64,000 nt of DNA, taken from contig NZ_JAPNOA010000029.1 in the NCBI RefSeq assembly GCF_026626885.1, positions 1-64,000 on the forward strand, read 5' to 3'. Shown here in pieces: positions 1 through 7,652 of this stretch; position 1 is the first letter of the stretch; every line of letters starts with the position of its first letter. The notes under the pieces are model-generated. The model did not search any database. It was not told the origin of the DNA and saw only the letters and a program-made list of their open reading frames with translations. The DNA comes from Parathalassolituus penaei (GTDB lineage: Bacteria > Pseudomonadota > Gammaproteobacteria > Pseudomonadales > Oceanobacteraceae). The position numbers were made by a program, and so were the translations under genes.

Positions 1-73
1 TCATCTCAACGGCTGATCGCTTGAATTCCAGTGAGTACTGCTTTGTCTTTTTCTGGTTCTTGTAGGCTGGCAT
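1..73 (-). CDS. IS3-family transposase OrfA, N-terminal 24 codons
   Basis: ATG at complement 73..71 opens a frame that stays open to the window edge. The visible residues are MPAYKNQKKTKQYSLEFKRS and a few more. The Y-S-x-E-F-K-x-x-A-V pattern is typical of the start of the helix-turn-helix in IS3-family OrfA (HTH_Tnp_1). OrfA normally binds the inverted repeats and, by programmed frameshift into OrfB, makes the DDE transposase. Only about a quarter of OrfA is present here. The frame sits 50 bp inside the inferred IS end, as expected for this family. It points the same way as hsdS. Confidence 0.7.
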   Translation of the reverse strand, partial: MPAYKNQKKTKQYSLEFKRSAVEM

Positions 74-124
74 TGGGCACCTTCTGTAACGTCAAAAGGT
101 GTCCGTTAAAACGGGGCAAGATCA
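1..124 (-). mobile_element. IS3-family insertion sequence, one end only
   Basis: The left edge of the window is the end of an insertion sequence that runs off the window. The boundary is inferred at base 124: up to there the sequence is unlike any hsdS, and the next base resumes the conserved hsdS codons. The end reads ...GATCA on the + strand, consistent with the TG...CA termini of the IS3 family. A transposase start codon lies about 50 bp inside the end. The target duplication (usually 3-5 bp) cannot be seen because the other end is outside the window. Confidence 0.75.
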
Positions 125-621
125 ATGGCGGCGATGCGTTGTTGTTCGGCCAGTGGCGGGAGGGGGATTTCCAGATTTGCCAGATTTCCTCTTGATATTC
201 GTTGCCTTGTTGTACCCGTTACATGCTGACTAATTTGGTTCTTGAAACCGTCCGAATTAATTAAATGCATCAGCCAGCGAGAGTCGACCTTATCTGACTC
301 AGGGCGTACCACACAAACATCGACGACGGTTACGCAATCGCCCATATCTTCAGGAAATATGCATGCTCTGCCAATAGGATCAGGCATTCGAGCAATCAAA
401 ATATCTCCCCCCCGAAGAAAGGTACATCGCAACTCCTTCGCTTTCTCCTGAGTTAAGAATCGGCTTGATTTATCTATAAATTTGGCGACACCTATGTCAG
501 CTAATTGGATCAACCGTACTCCGCCATCAGGGTCTTGATCCTTACTCTCGACCCAATCACCGTCAGAGAAAACGCCCCTCTCGCTGATCAGATCCTTAAA
601 CTTCACCATCGGCCACTTCAC
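106..621 (-). pseudogene. hsdS: Type I restriction-modification specificity subunit HsdS, truncated by IS3 insertion
   Basis: Native hsdS sequence covers about 125..621; the last codons and the stop (106..108) come from the inserted IS. HsdS chooses the DNA target of a type I complex and normally has about 400 residues with two target-recognition domains (TRDs). Here one TRD (about residues 1-140) and the conserved spacer ending TTRQRISRGNLANLEIPLPP...EQQRIAAI remain, then the frame reads DLAPF and stops. The GTG start (619..621) overlaps the TGA of hsdM (618..620), so the gene is translationally coupled to hsdM. The second TRD should lie beyond the IS, outside the window. A single-TRD S protein may still be made and could dimerise, so loss of function is not certain. 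Confidence 0.85.
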
Positions 622-2213
622 AGCATTTTCTCCAGTTCATCCAGATCCGTCAGAATGCTGTTCTCCAGCTCCTTCAACCGTTTAAGGATGACTTTCGGGG
701 CTTCGTATTCTTCTTCGGCGTACACCACTTCCTTGTAGCGGTTGATGCTGAGGTCGTATTTGTTGGCGCGGATATCGTCGGCGTTGACCAGGAAGGCTTT
801 TTTCGTTTTGTCGCCAAAGGCGTCAGACATCAGACGTCCGACGTCCGACGAGTCGCCAGACGCATTACGTATCTCCTGATACTGCTTCCACTGGGCAATG
901 GCATCCGGCAGGTCGTTGCTGCCTTCGCCCTTTAATGGCGTGCGTTTGTCGTCCAGTGAGTAACCGTCGGCGAGCAGGTCGTAGAACCAGACCTGTTCGG
1001 TACGGCCGCCTTTGGTAAAGATCATCACGGCGGTGCTCACCCCGGCGTAGGGTTTGAAGACGCCGGATGGCAGGCTGATGATGCCTTCGAGCTGGTTGTT
1101 ATCGAGTAATTCGGCGCGCAGTTGCTGGTGGGCATTGCTGGAGCCGAACAGTACGCCGTCGGGGACAATCACGGCGGCGCGGCCACCGAGTTTGAGCATG
1201 CGCAGGATCAGCGCCACGAACAAGAGTTCGGTCTTTTTGGTTTTGACCTTTTTAAGGATGTCTGGCGAGACGTCGTCTTCGTCGAGGCTGCCTTTAAACG
1301 GCGGGTTGGCCAGTACCAGATCAAACCCTTCCTGAGCTTCATTTGGGAAGCGTTCCCGAAACTTTTGACTCAGGGTGTCCTGATAGTGAATATCCGGTTC
1401 GCCAACGCCGTGCATCACCAGGTTCATGGCGGCAATACGCAGCATGGTGGCGTCGAAGTCGAAGCCGTGGAACATGTCGGTATCCACATGGTGGCGATGT
1501 TCGCCCAACAAATCGCCGGTGTATAACACCTGCTCACTCGCTTCGCCCTTGTCATCCAGCACCGTGGTTTTGATGGTGCCGTCTTCGGAGGAGTATTTCT
1601 CCAGCATAAATTCGTAGGTGGTGCTGAGGAATCCGGCGGTGCCACAGGCCGGGTCGCAAATGCGGTCGGTGGCTTTCGGGTCCATCATTTCGATCATGGC
1701 GCGGATGATATGGCGCGGGGTACGAAACTGGCCGTTGATACCAGCGGTGGTGAGTTTGCTGAGCAGGTATTCGTACAGGTCGCCCTTGATGTCGTTTTGC
1801 TCTAACGGCAGTTCGTTGACCATTTCGACGGCTTTTACCAACAGCGACGGTTTTTGCACCATCAGCTGGGCGTCTTTCATAAATTCGGCGAACAACGAGC
1901 CTTCGGTGCTGGCGGCGCTGGTTCGGAAATACGGGAACAGGCCATCCTTGATCACAATCATCAGGTTGTTGGCGCTTTCGATGTGTATCAGTTTGCTCCA
2001 GCGCAGGTGTTGCTGGTCGTCGGTAAAACGGCGGTTAAACGGTTTGCCGGTACGGGCGGAGCGTTTTTCGTCGCTGGTTTCGTTCATGTCGAGCAGACGC
2101 GCGTACATCAGGAAGGTGATCTGTTCGATCACGGTGAGCGGGTTGGCGATGCCACCAATCCAGAATTCTTCCCAGAGTTTGTCGATCTTGCTTTTCAGTT
2201 GGCCGGTAATCAT
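618..2213 (-). CDS. hsdM: Type I restriction-modification N6-adenine methyltransferase HsdM
   Basis: 531 residues. This is the modification subunit of a type I system; it transfers a methyl group from S-adenosylmethionine to adenine N6 in the sequence chosen by HsdS. The N-terminal HsdM helical domain (about 1-150) is followed by the N6_Mtase core. SAM-binding motif I is CDPACGTAGFL near residue 190 and the catalytic motif IV is ANPPF near residue 300, both intact. A predicted helical C-terminus (KRLKELENSILTDLDELEKM) fits contact with HsdS. It lies 77 bp downstream of hsdR and overlaps hsdS. Length and motifs look complete, so methylation would depend only on whether the truncated HsdS works. 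Confidence 0.96.
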   Translation of the reverse strand: MITGQLKSKIDKLWEEFWIGGIANPLTVIEQITFLMYARLLDMNETSDEKRSARTGKPFNRRFTDDQQHLRWSKLIHIESANNLMIVIKDGLFPYFRTSAASTEGSLFAEFMKDAQLMVQKPSLLVKAVEMVNELPLEQNDIKGDLYEYLLSKLTTAGINGQFRTPRHIIRAMIEMMDPKATDRICDPACGTAGFLSTTYEFMLEKYSSEDGTIKTTVLDDKGEASEQVLYTGDLLGEHRHHVDTDMFHGFDFDATMLRIAAMNLVMHGVGEPDIHYQDTLSQKFRERFPNEAQEGFDLVLANPPFKGSLDEDDVSPDILKKVKTKKTELLFVALILRMLKLGGRAAVIVPDGVLFGSSNAHQQLRAELLDNNQLEGIISLPSGVFKPYAGVSTAVMIFTKGGRTEQVWFYDLLADGYSLDDKRTPLKGEGSNDLPDAIAQWKQYQEIRNASGDSSDVGRLMSDAFGDKTKKAFLVNADDIRANKYDLSINRYKEVVYAEEEYEAPKVILKRLKELENSILTDLDELEKML

Positions 2214-2290
2214 GGCGTCGTTATGTGCTCGTTAATCAATCATTTCGGATACGTGGCTGTCGCCGGGTTTATGTGGTTGGCAGCCGGGTA

Positions 2291-5200
2291 TCAGTTACAG
2301 GTTTCGGCGGTGGCTTTTCGCTGGCCGGATTTTACCGTAAAGCCTGCCACAAACCGCGCAATCAGGGTGGCTTGTTCGTCCTGGAACAGGCCGTCGATGC
2401 CGTCCTGGTGCAGCTGGCTGAAGGGCGCATCATACAGGCGTTCGACGGTCATGCTGCCACTGCGGCAAATTTCGCTTTTCAGCAGGCTGATAAAGCGCTG
2501 CTGCTGGCTGTTGAGGTGAATATGGTGTTGCTGCAAAAAGTCGTTGAAACGGGCTTCGATGGCGTCGCGGTCGAGGCCAATAATGGCGCGCAGCAGCTGG
2601 TCGACGCCGGCGGCAGAATCCGGGAAGAATTCTTTCAGCAGGTTCAAATCGACCTTGCTGTTACGGGTGTGCAGCAGCGAGTTGAGGTCGTTAAGCTCCT
2701 GTTCGGAGATGGTTTCACCGGCGCGGATTTTTTGCAGCGTCGGGTTGCTGTCGAACAGCGGCGTTAACGAGGCTTCGACTTCGCGGCGGTAAATCTCGTA
2801 ATCGACAGTGCGAATCTGTGTTTTGACCTCTGCGGTTTCGAACTTCTCCCGATCCTCGGCAATATCGATGATGGGGGTGACGTCGGCTGGCAGCGGATTG
2901 ACGGTTTTGTCGCGCAGGTGAATCACGCTGCGAATATCCTGGCGCGCCAGTTCCAGATCGCGAACGTTGTCCTGTTTCCAGAAGTCGTCACGCTGCAGTT
3001 TGGCCACGGTATCGGCTTTGTTGCGCACCTGGTTCATGTTCATCAGCAAGCTGCGGACTTTTTGCTGAATCGGCTGGCGGCTGTCGTTGATCAGCTTTGG
3101 CTGATTTTGGGTGCGGTTCAGCAGCTGGGCGTACTGGGCATTAACGATGTCGAGGTCGAAACGCAGGGCTTCGGTTTCGCCCTGAATATTGCGCCATTGC
3201 ATCAGCGGTGCCATTTGCTCGCGCAGGGCGTTTTTGGTGGTCGGTGAAAATTGCAGCAGCAGCTCGCGGTTGGCCAGTTGTTCTTTCAAGCGCCAGTTAT
3301 CCCGAATGGCAATGGTGTTGTCGTTAAGGCTGTCGATGTCTTGTTTGATGAGGTCGATCATGACGGTGAAATCGGCCAGCGCCGCTTGCTTGAGGGCTTC
3401 TTCGGCAAACATCAGGCGCGCTTCAAACAGCTGCTGAGCCAGAGACTTGGGCTGACGCGGTTCTTCTTCCTCGTGGTCGAGGTTGAAGTATTCAAAGTTG
3501 CCCCAGTGATCAAAGATCAGGAATTTTTCCTTGTCGCGACTGCTGCCATCTGGATTGAGGCCGAACAGTCCTTTGCACAAACGTGTGCCCCGCCCGACCA
3601 TTTGCCAGAATTTGACCTTGGATTTCACCGGTTTGGCGAAAACGAGGTTAAGCACTTCCGGCACGTCGATACCGGTGTCGAGCATATCGACCGAGATGGC
3701 AATGGTGACCTGGCTGCTACTGCCGTCGGTGAGTTTGAAGTCGTCGATCAATTCTTCGGCACGGTCGTACTGGCTGTGGATCACGCGGCAGAAGTTGCCC
3801 GAAGTGGTCTGGGCGTAATCCGGGTACATCTCGTTAAACAGTTCGTACAGCAGTTCGGCGTGTTTGATGTTGCGGGCAAAAATCATCGACTTGCCGAGGG
3901 TTTGGCCGTCGGCGAGGCGCAGGCCGTTTTCCATCAGGTTACGCAGAATGGCGCGGTTGGTGTCTTTGTTGTAGATGGCCTTGTCGATCAGCTTGCTGTC
4001 GAAATCCAGCGTGTTGGGGTCGATGCCCTGGTCTTCCAGCTGGGCGATTTGTTCGTCGCTGAGGTTGTTGCCACGGATGCCTTCACGCAGAAACTGGGTG
4101 GTATGCGCCACTACTTTGAAGGGCACCAGATTGCGGTCTTCGATGGCTTTTTCCAGCGGGTAGTTGGCGGTTGGCTGTTTGTAGTCGCAGCCGAACAGCT
4201 GACTGGTGGAACGGCTGATCATCTCGACCGGGGTGGCGGTAAGACCCAGCTGCAGGGCGTCGAAGTATTTGAACAGGTCGCCGTAGACGTTGTAGATGGA
4301 ACGATGGGATTCGTCGGCGATGATCAGATCAAAATAACCAACGTCGAAGTTCTCCATGATGTTCATCATGCCGGGATAGGTGGAGATATAAATCCGGGCG
4401 TTGGTCATGTCGGACTTTTTGCTTTTGCCAACGATGTAGACCGGCTCCGCCATAAATTCGGTGTAAGCCTTGCCTGCCTGTTTGCGCAGCTCTTTGCGGT
4501 CGCACAGGAACAGGATGCGTTTGCTCCAGCCCGCTTCAATCATGCGTTTACTGAGCGCGATGGACACACGGGTTTTACCGGTGCCGGTGGCTTGCACCAC
4601 CAGCGCCTTGCGGTGGTTAGCGGCGTAGCGTTCACACACGCGGGTGATGGCTTCGATCTGGTAGTCACGCCCGGCGACGTCGGTGTCGATGCGGGTGCCC
4701 AGCAGATTACGCGGGCCGCTGCGTTGCTGGATCAGGTATTCCAGGCTGGCTTTGGCGTAGTAGCCATAGAGCTTGCGCGGCGCTTCGCCCTGGGCATCGT
4801 TCCAGATCGTGATGTCACGACCGTTGGTGTAAAAAATCACCGGGCGCTGGCCGTACTGTTTTTCCAGGGCGTCGGCATAAAGTTTGGCTTGCTGCTGGCC
4901 TTTCTGGCTGTTTTCACGGGCGCGTTTGGCTTCGATCACCGCCAGCGGCTTGCCGTCGTCGCCCCAGAGTACGTAATCACAGTAGCCAATGCCGGTGGCG
5001 GTTGGCTGACCATTGACCTGCACCTCGCGGTGTACCTGTTCGGTGTTGCCGGTTTTCGGGTCTGAGTCGGCCAGATTAATGTCCCAACCGGCGGAGTACA
5101 GATCCTTGTCGATCATACGACGGCGGGTTTCATCCTCGTTGTAATCGAGGACGCTGCCAGCGGCCTGGTTGCGCTGACGCAGTTGCTCAAGTGCTTCCAC

Positions 5201-5803
5201 CAGCTGCAGATCGGCCAGCGCCTTGTCTTTGGCTTCCAGCTCTTGCTGCAAACGGGCATTTTCAGCCTGGGCCTGCAACTCGGCCTGTTTCACGGCTTCG
5301 AGTTCCGCCAGTGCCTTTTCCAGCTGCGCGGCGTGTTTTTCCAGCTCGGCTTTGGATGGCTGTCTGATTTGTTCGGGAGCTTTGAATTCACACAGGTCGG
5401 CACTGCTGCCTGCACCGGTGGAGATGAGTAACCAGCTGCCCAGAATATGGGCTTCTTTCAGCAACCAGAGCGGATCGGTTTTGTTGAACTTGCCTTCGTG
5501 GGCGGCACGGTTGCCGACTTTGCGAATGGCGTGCAGCTTATCAACAATGCCCTGATCCACCAGGCTGGTGAAGTTGTGGTTATTGAGGCGATCGATAAAG
5601 TTTTCGTTCGGGTAAGACGGAATTTTATAGCGGTCGAACACCACACCCACCAGCTTCTCGGCGAAGCAACGCAACTTCACCAGCGCACTTTGCGGGTCGC
5701 TATGGGCGTAGGCTTCGGCATGGGCGGCGAGATTGGCGAGGTCTTCCCAATGCGGGCGAAGGTTTTCGAAGTTGATCGACTGCATATATAAAATTCTTTC
5801 CAT
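2291..5803 (-). CDS. hsdR: Type I restriction enzyme subunit HsdR (EcoEI/EcoAI-like)
   Basis: 1170 residues, the DNA-translocating and cleaving subunit. Visible in order: a DUF4145-like N-terminal domain (about 10-130); a coiled coil rich in A, E, Q and L (about 150-215); the HSDR_N nuclease domain with the PD-(D/E)xK-type residues GYCDYVLW...AVIEAKRA (about 270-295); a superfamily 2 helicase with Walker A ATGTGKT near 405, DESHR near 495 and LTATP soon after; and an EcoEI-type C-terminal domain. The start is ambiguous: the ATG at 5803 has AGGGG 4 nt upstream, while ATG 5785 is an alternative. That AGGGG can be hidden in a hairpin (5808..5848). It is the first gene of hsdRMS and follows the CARF-sigma-54 activator by 56 bp. 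Confidence 0.95.
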   Translation of the reverse strand: MERILYMQSINFENLRPHWEDLANLAAHAEAYAHSDPQSALVKLRCFAEKLVGVVFDRYKIPSYPNENFIDRLNNHNFTSLVDQGIVDKLHAIRKVGNRAAHEGKFNKTDPLWLLKEAHILGSWLLISTGAGSSADLCEFKAPEQIRQPSKAELEKHAAQLEKALAELEAVKQAELQAQAENARLQQELEAKDKALADLQLVEALEQLRQRNQAAGSVLDYNEDETRRRMIDKDLYSAGWDINLADSDPKTGNTEQVHREVQVNGQPTATGIGYCDYVLWGDDGKPLAVIEAKRARENSQKGQQQAKLYADALEKQYGQRPVIFYTNGRDITIWNDAQGEAPRKLYGYYAKASLEYLIQQRSGPRNLLGTRIDTDVAGRDYQIEAITRVCERYAANHRKALVVQATGTGKTRVSIALSKRMIEAGWSKRILFLCDRKELRKQAGKAYTEFMAEPVYIVGKSKKSDMTNARIYISTYPGMMNIMENFDVGYFDLIIADESHRSIYNVYGDLFKYFDALQLGLTATPVEMISRSTSQLFGCDYKQPTANYPLEKAIEDRNLVPFKVVAHTTQFLREGIRGNNLSDEQIAQLEDQGIDPNTLDFDSKLIDKAIYNKDTNRAILRNLMENGLRLADGQTLGKSMIFARNIKHAELLYELFNEMYPDYAQTTSGNFCRVIHSQYDRAEELIDDFKLTDGSSSQVTIAISVDMLDTGIDVPEVLNLVFAKPVKSKVKFWQMVGRGTRLCKGLFGLNPDGSSRDKEKFLIFDHWGNFEYFNLDHEEEEPRQPKSLAQQLFEARLMFAEEALKQAALADFTVMIDLIKQDIDSLNDNTIAIRDNWRLKEQLANRELLLQFSPTTKNALREQMAPLMQWRNIQGETEALRFDLDIVNAQYAQLLNRTQNQPKLINDSRQPIQQKVRSLLMNMNQVRNKADTVAKLQRDDFWKQDNVRDLELARQDIRSVIHLRDKTVNPLPADVTPIIDIAEDREKFETAEVKTQIRTVDYEIYRREVEASLTPLFDSNPTLQKIRAGETISEQELNDLNSLLHTRNSKVDLNLLKEFFPDSAAGVDQLLRAIIGLDRDAIEARFNDFLQQHHIHLNSQQQRFISLLKSEICRSGSMTVERLYDAPFSQLHQDGIDGLFQDEQATLIARFVAGFTVKSGQRKATAETCN

Positions 5804-5807
5804 AGTT

Positions 5808-5848
5808 CCCCTCGTGAACCGGTATCCGAACCGGTTATAGCGAAGGGG
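5808..5848 (-). promoter_or_regulatory. Hairpin that can sequester the hsdR ribosome binding site
   Basis: In the RNA sense (minus strand) CCCCU (5848..5844) pairs with AGGGG (5812..5808), CG pairs with CG, and an inner 7-bp stem AACCGGU/ACCGGUU (5836..5830 with 5823..5817) closes a 6-nt loop. The AGGGG arm is the apparent Shine-Dalgarno of hsdR. The structure lies wholly between the activator stop codon and the hsdR start. It has no T-run, so translational control or an operator is likelier than a terminator. The inner stem contains AACCGGTT, itself a DNA palindrome. Confidence 0.5.
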
Positions 5849-5859
5849 ATGCCAGTTTT

Positions 5860-7359
5860 TCAGGAGTCCTTGTGGATTCCGAATTTTTCCATTCGTTTGC
5901 TGAGTGTCTGGTGGTTATTGTACCCCAACAACTCGGCGGCTTTGGTCTTTTGGCCAGCGGTTTGAGCCAGTGCTTTTTTAACGTAGTGGCTTTCGACTTC
6001 ATCCAGAAGTACTTGAATATCAAAGCCTTGTGACAAATCACGTTCCATGATCGGGTTCTGTTTGCTGACCGTTTTGAACAGGGCTTGCAGTAAGTCTTCA
6101 CCAGTGATGTCAGAACCAGTGGCCCACAGTGCAGCACGCAATATGGTGGATTTTAATTCGCGAATATTGCCCGGCCAGCGATGCTGCTGGATGACATTCT
6201 TACCCGACGCGGAAATTTTTTTACCTTCGAGTAATGGATATTCCTTCACCATCACATGCAGCAGGCTATCCGCCAAAAACAACAAGTCGCCATTACGCTC
6301 GCGCAGCGGCGGCAGGTGCAACACACCCACCGCTACGCGATAAAACAGGTCTTCACGAAAACGTCCTTCGGCTGCCGCTTCGATCAGATTTTTGTTAGTA
6401 GCAGCAATCAGGCGAAAGTCACTGGTTTGCTCTTTGGTATCGCCAACCCGGGTAAAGGTTTTGTCTTGCAGCACCCGCAGCAAGCGCACCTGAACGGCAG
6501 GTTCCAGCTCTCCGAATTCATCCAGAAACAGGGTGCCACCATGGGCTTGTTCGAAATAACCGGGCTTGTCGGCAATGGCACCGGTAAAGGCGCCTTTCTT
6601 ATGACCGAACAGCATGGAGTCGATCAGCTCTGGCGGGAAGGCACCACAATTCACAGCAATAAAGGGTTTGTCTTTGCGAGGGCTGGCGTTGTGAATGGCG
6701 CGGGCAAACAACTCTTTGCCGGTTCCGGATTCACCATCAATCAACACCGGCACCTCGTGCTCAGCCAGTATCCGGGCACGCTGAATCAGCGTCTGCATTG
6801 ACTCGCTGCGCGTAACGATGTCTTTAAATGCTGCGTTATCTGGCGGATTGGTATTGCTGAGGGTTTGCAGCTGACCGGCACTGAGCGATTTGGCTGGCGG
6901 GATGTACTCAGCAGCGATATCGAATGGAATGTCCGCAACCTGAACACCTTGCTGAATTGAAGATTGGTAAAAAGTTGCCGGAAAGCGGGTTTTCCCTAAC
7001 AGAATCCACACCGCCTGCATGGCCGGTGTACCAGGGCTCAGAAGAATGCTGAGATTGTGCAGCTCCCGCTCCGACAGCGATTCCAGCAATTGAGTAGCGC
7101 TTTCGTAGATATCGCCAAAGTGTACGGGAGATTGCAGTTCTGCACGGGTAATGGAAACCGGAGTATTAACCTGCCCTTTCAACCAGGTGATGTACTCGTT
7201 CACCTGCTCATCAGGGTAGTTATAAAGAAAGCTGGCCGACTTGAACGGAAAGGCTTTCAGGGTGGCCAGAATAGGGCCATCCGTTTCGTTGGCACGAGCA
7301 TCCAAGTCGTGCTGACCAATCCAGCTGATCAATGTATTAGAAAACACCTGCGACTCCAT
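5860..7359 (-). CDS. RtcR-like CARF-domain sigma-54 transcriptional activator
   Basis: About 499 residues. An N-terminal ligand-sensing domain (1-155) resembles the CARF domain of RtcR: the stretch SPVHFGDIYES...SPGTPAMQAVWILL...FPATFYQSS (about 77-134) lines up with the equivalent region of E. coli RtcR. A complete AAA+ sigma-54 activation domain follows: Walker A GESGTGKE 209-216, sigma-54-contacting GAFTGA 256-261, Walker B GGTLFLDEF 274-282. A Fis-type helix-turn-helix ends the protein (about 455-495). ATG 7359 is chosen because GGCGGA lies 6 nt upstream; a GTG at 7386 is also in frame. RtcR normally controls rtcBA RNA-repair genes, but none are in the window; the next genes are hsdRMS on the same strand. 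Function inferred: ligand-triggered activation of a sigma-54 promoter, possibly linked to defence. No clear -24/-12 promoter is visible before hsdR. Confidence 0.85.
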   Translation of the reverse strand: MESQVFSNTLISWIGQHDLDARANETDGPILATLKAFPFKSASFLYNYPDEQVNEYITWLKGQVNTPVSITRAELQSPVHFGDIYESATQLLESLSERELHNLSILLSPGTPAMQAVWILLGKTRFPATFYQSSIQQGVQVADIPFDIAAEYIPPAKSLSAGQLQTLSNTNPPDNAAFKDIVTRSESMQTLIQRARILAEHEVPVLIDGESGTGKELFARAIHNASPRKDKPFIAVNCGAFPPELIDSMLFGHKKGAFTGAIADKPGYFEQAHGGTLFLDEFGELEPAVQVRLLRVLQDKTFTRVGDTKEQTSDFRLIAATNKNLIEAAAEGRFREDLFYRVAVGVLHLPPLRERNGDLLFLADSLLHVMVKEYPLLEGKKISASGKNVIQQHRWPGNIRELKSTILRAALWATGSDITGEDLLQALFKTVSKQNPIMERDLSQGFDIQVLLDEVESHYVKKALAQTAGQKTKAAELLGYNNHQTLSKRMEKFGIHKDS

Positions 7360-7440
7360 TTGCATTCCGCCTGCCAAGTGGATCACATATGAATATTAAT
7401 CGCCAGAGTGCTCAGAAAATCGAACATTAACGAGGCGCCA

Positions 7441-7464
7441 ATTTCAACGCCAAAACGTTGAAAT
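7441..7464. promoter_or_regulatory. Perfect 9-bp inverted repeat upstream of the CARF activator
   Basis: ATTTCAACG (7441..7449) and CGTTGAAAT (7456..7464) form a perfect inverted repeat with a 6-bp spacer. It lies about 80 bp upstream of the chosen activator start and just beyond the tRNA-Val terminator. Spacing and symmetry fit a dimeric regulator site, either autoregulation by the activator or an enhancer-type site. Confidence 0.4.
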
Positions 7465-7476
7465 CCCAAACGCAAA

Positions 7477-7504
7477 AAACCCGGTTACTTGCGTAACCGG
7501 GTTT
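7477..7504 (-). terminator. Rho-independent terminator of tRNA-Val
   Basis: A 12-bp perfect stem (AAACCCGGTTAC with GTAACCGGGTTT, TTGC loop) lies 9 bp after the tRNA 3' end, with a T-run on the minus strand. It also separates the tRNA from the defence island. Confidence 0.9.
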
Positions 7505-7513
7505 CTTTAATTC

Positions 7514-7590
<77 letters not shown>

Positions 7591-7602
7591 GAATTGCGAC
7601 GC

Positions 7603-7631
7603 ATATTACGGTACTTACGGATGACTGACAA
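7603..7631 (-). promoter_or_regulatory. Sigma-70 promoter of tRNA-Val
   Basis: On the minus strand TTGTCA (7631..7626), 17 bp spacer, TAATAT (7608..7603). The -10 ends 12 bp before the tRNA 5' end. Confidence 0.75.
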
Positions 7632-7652
7632 GCAATTTTTTCGAGCTTGCTG

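Noticed and set aside
3251-5065. Open frame of 604 codons antisense to hsdR
   Set aside because: Valine/phenylalanine-rich shadow with no motifs; hsdR shows every expected domain.
5800-5860. Sigma-54 promoter in front of hsdR
   Set aside because: No TGGCAC-N5-TTGC or close variant on the minus strand in the gap; the target promoter of the activator, if local, is not evident.
7387-7513. Phage-type attachment site at tRNA-Val
   Set aside because: No integrase gene and no copy of the tRNA 3' end seen at the visible edge of the defence island.
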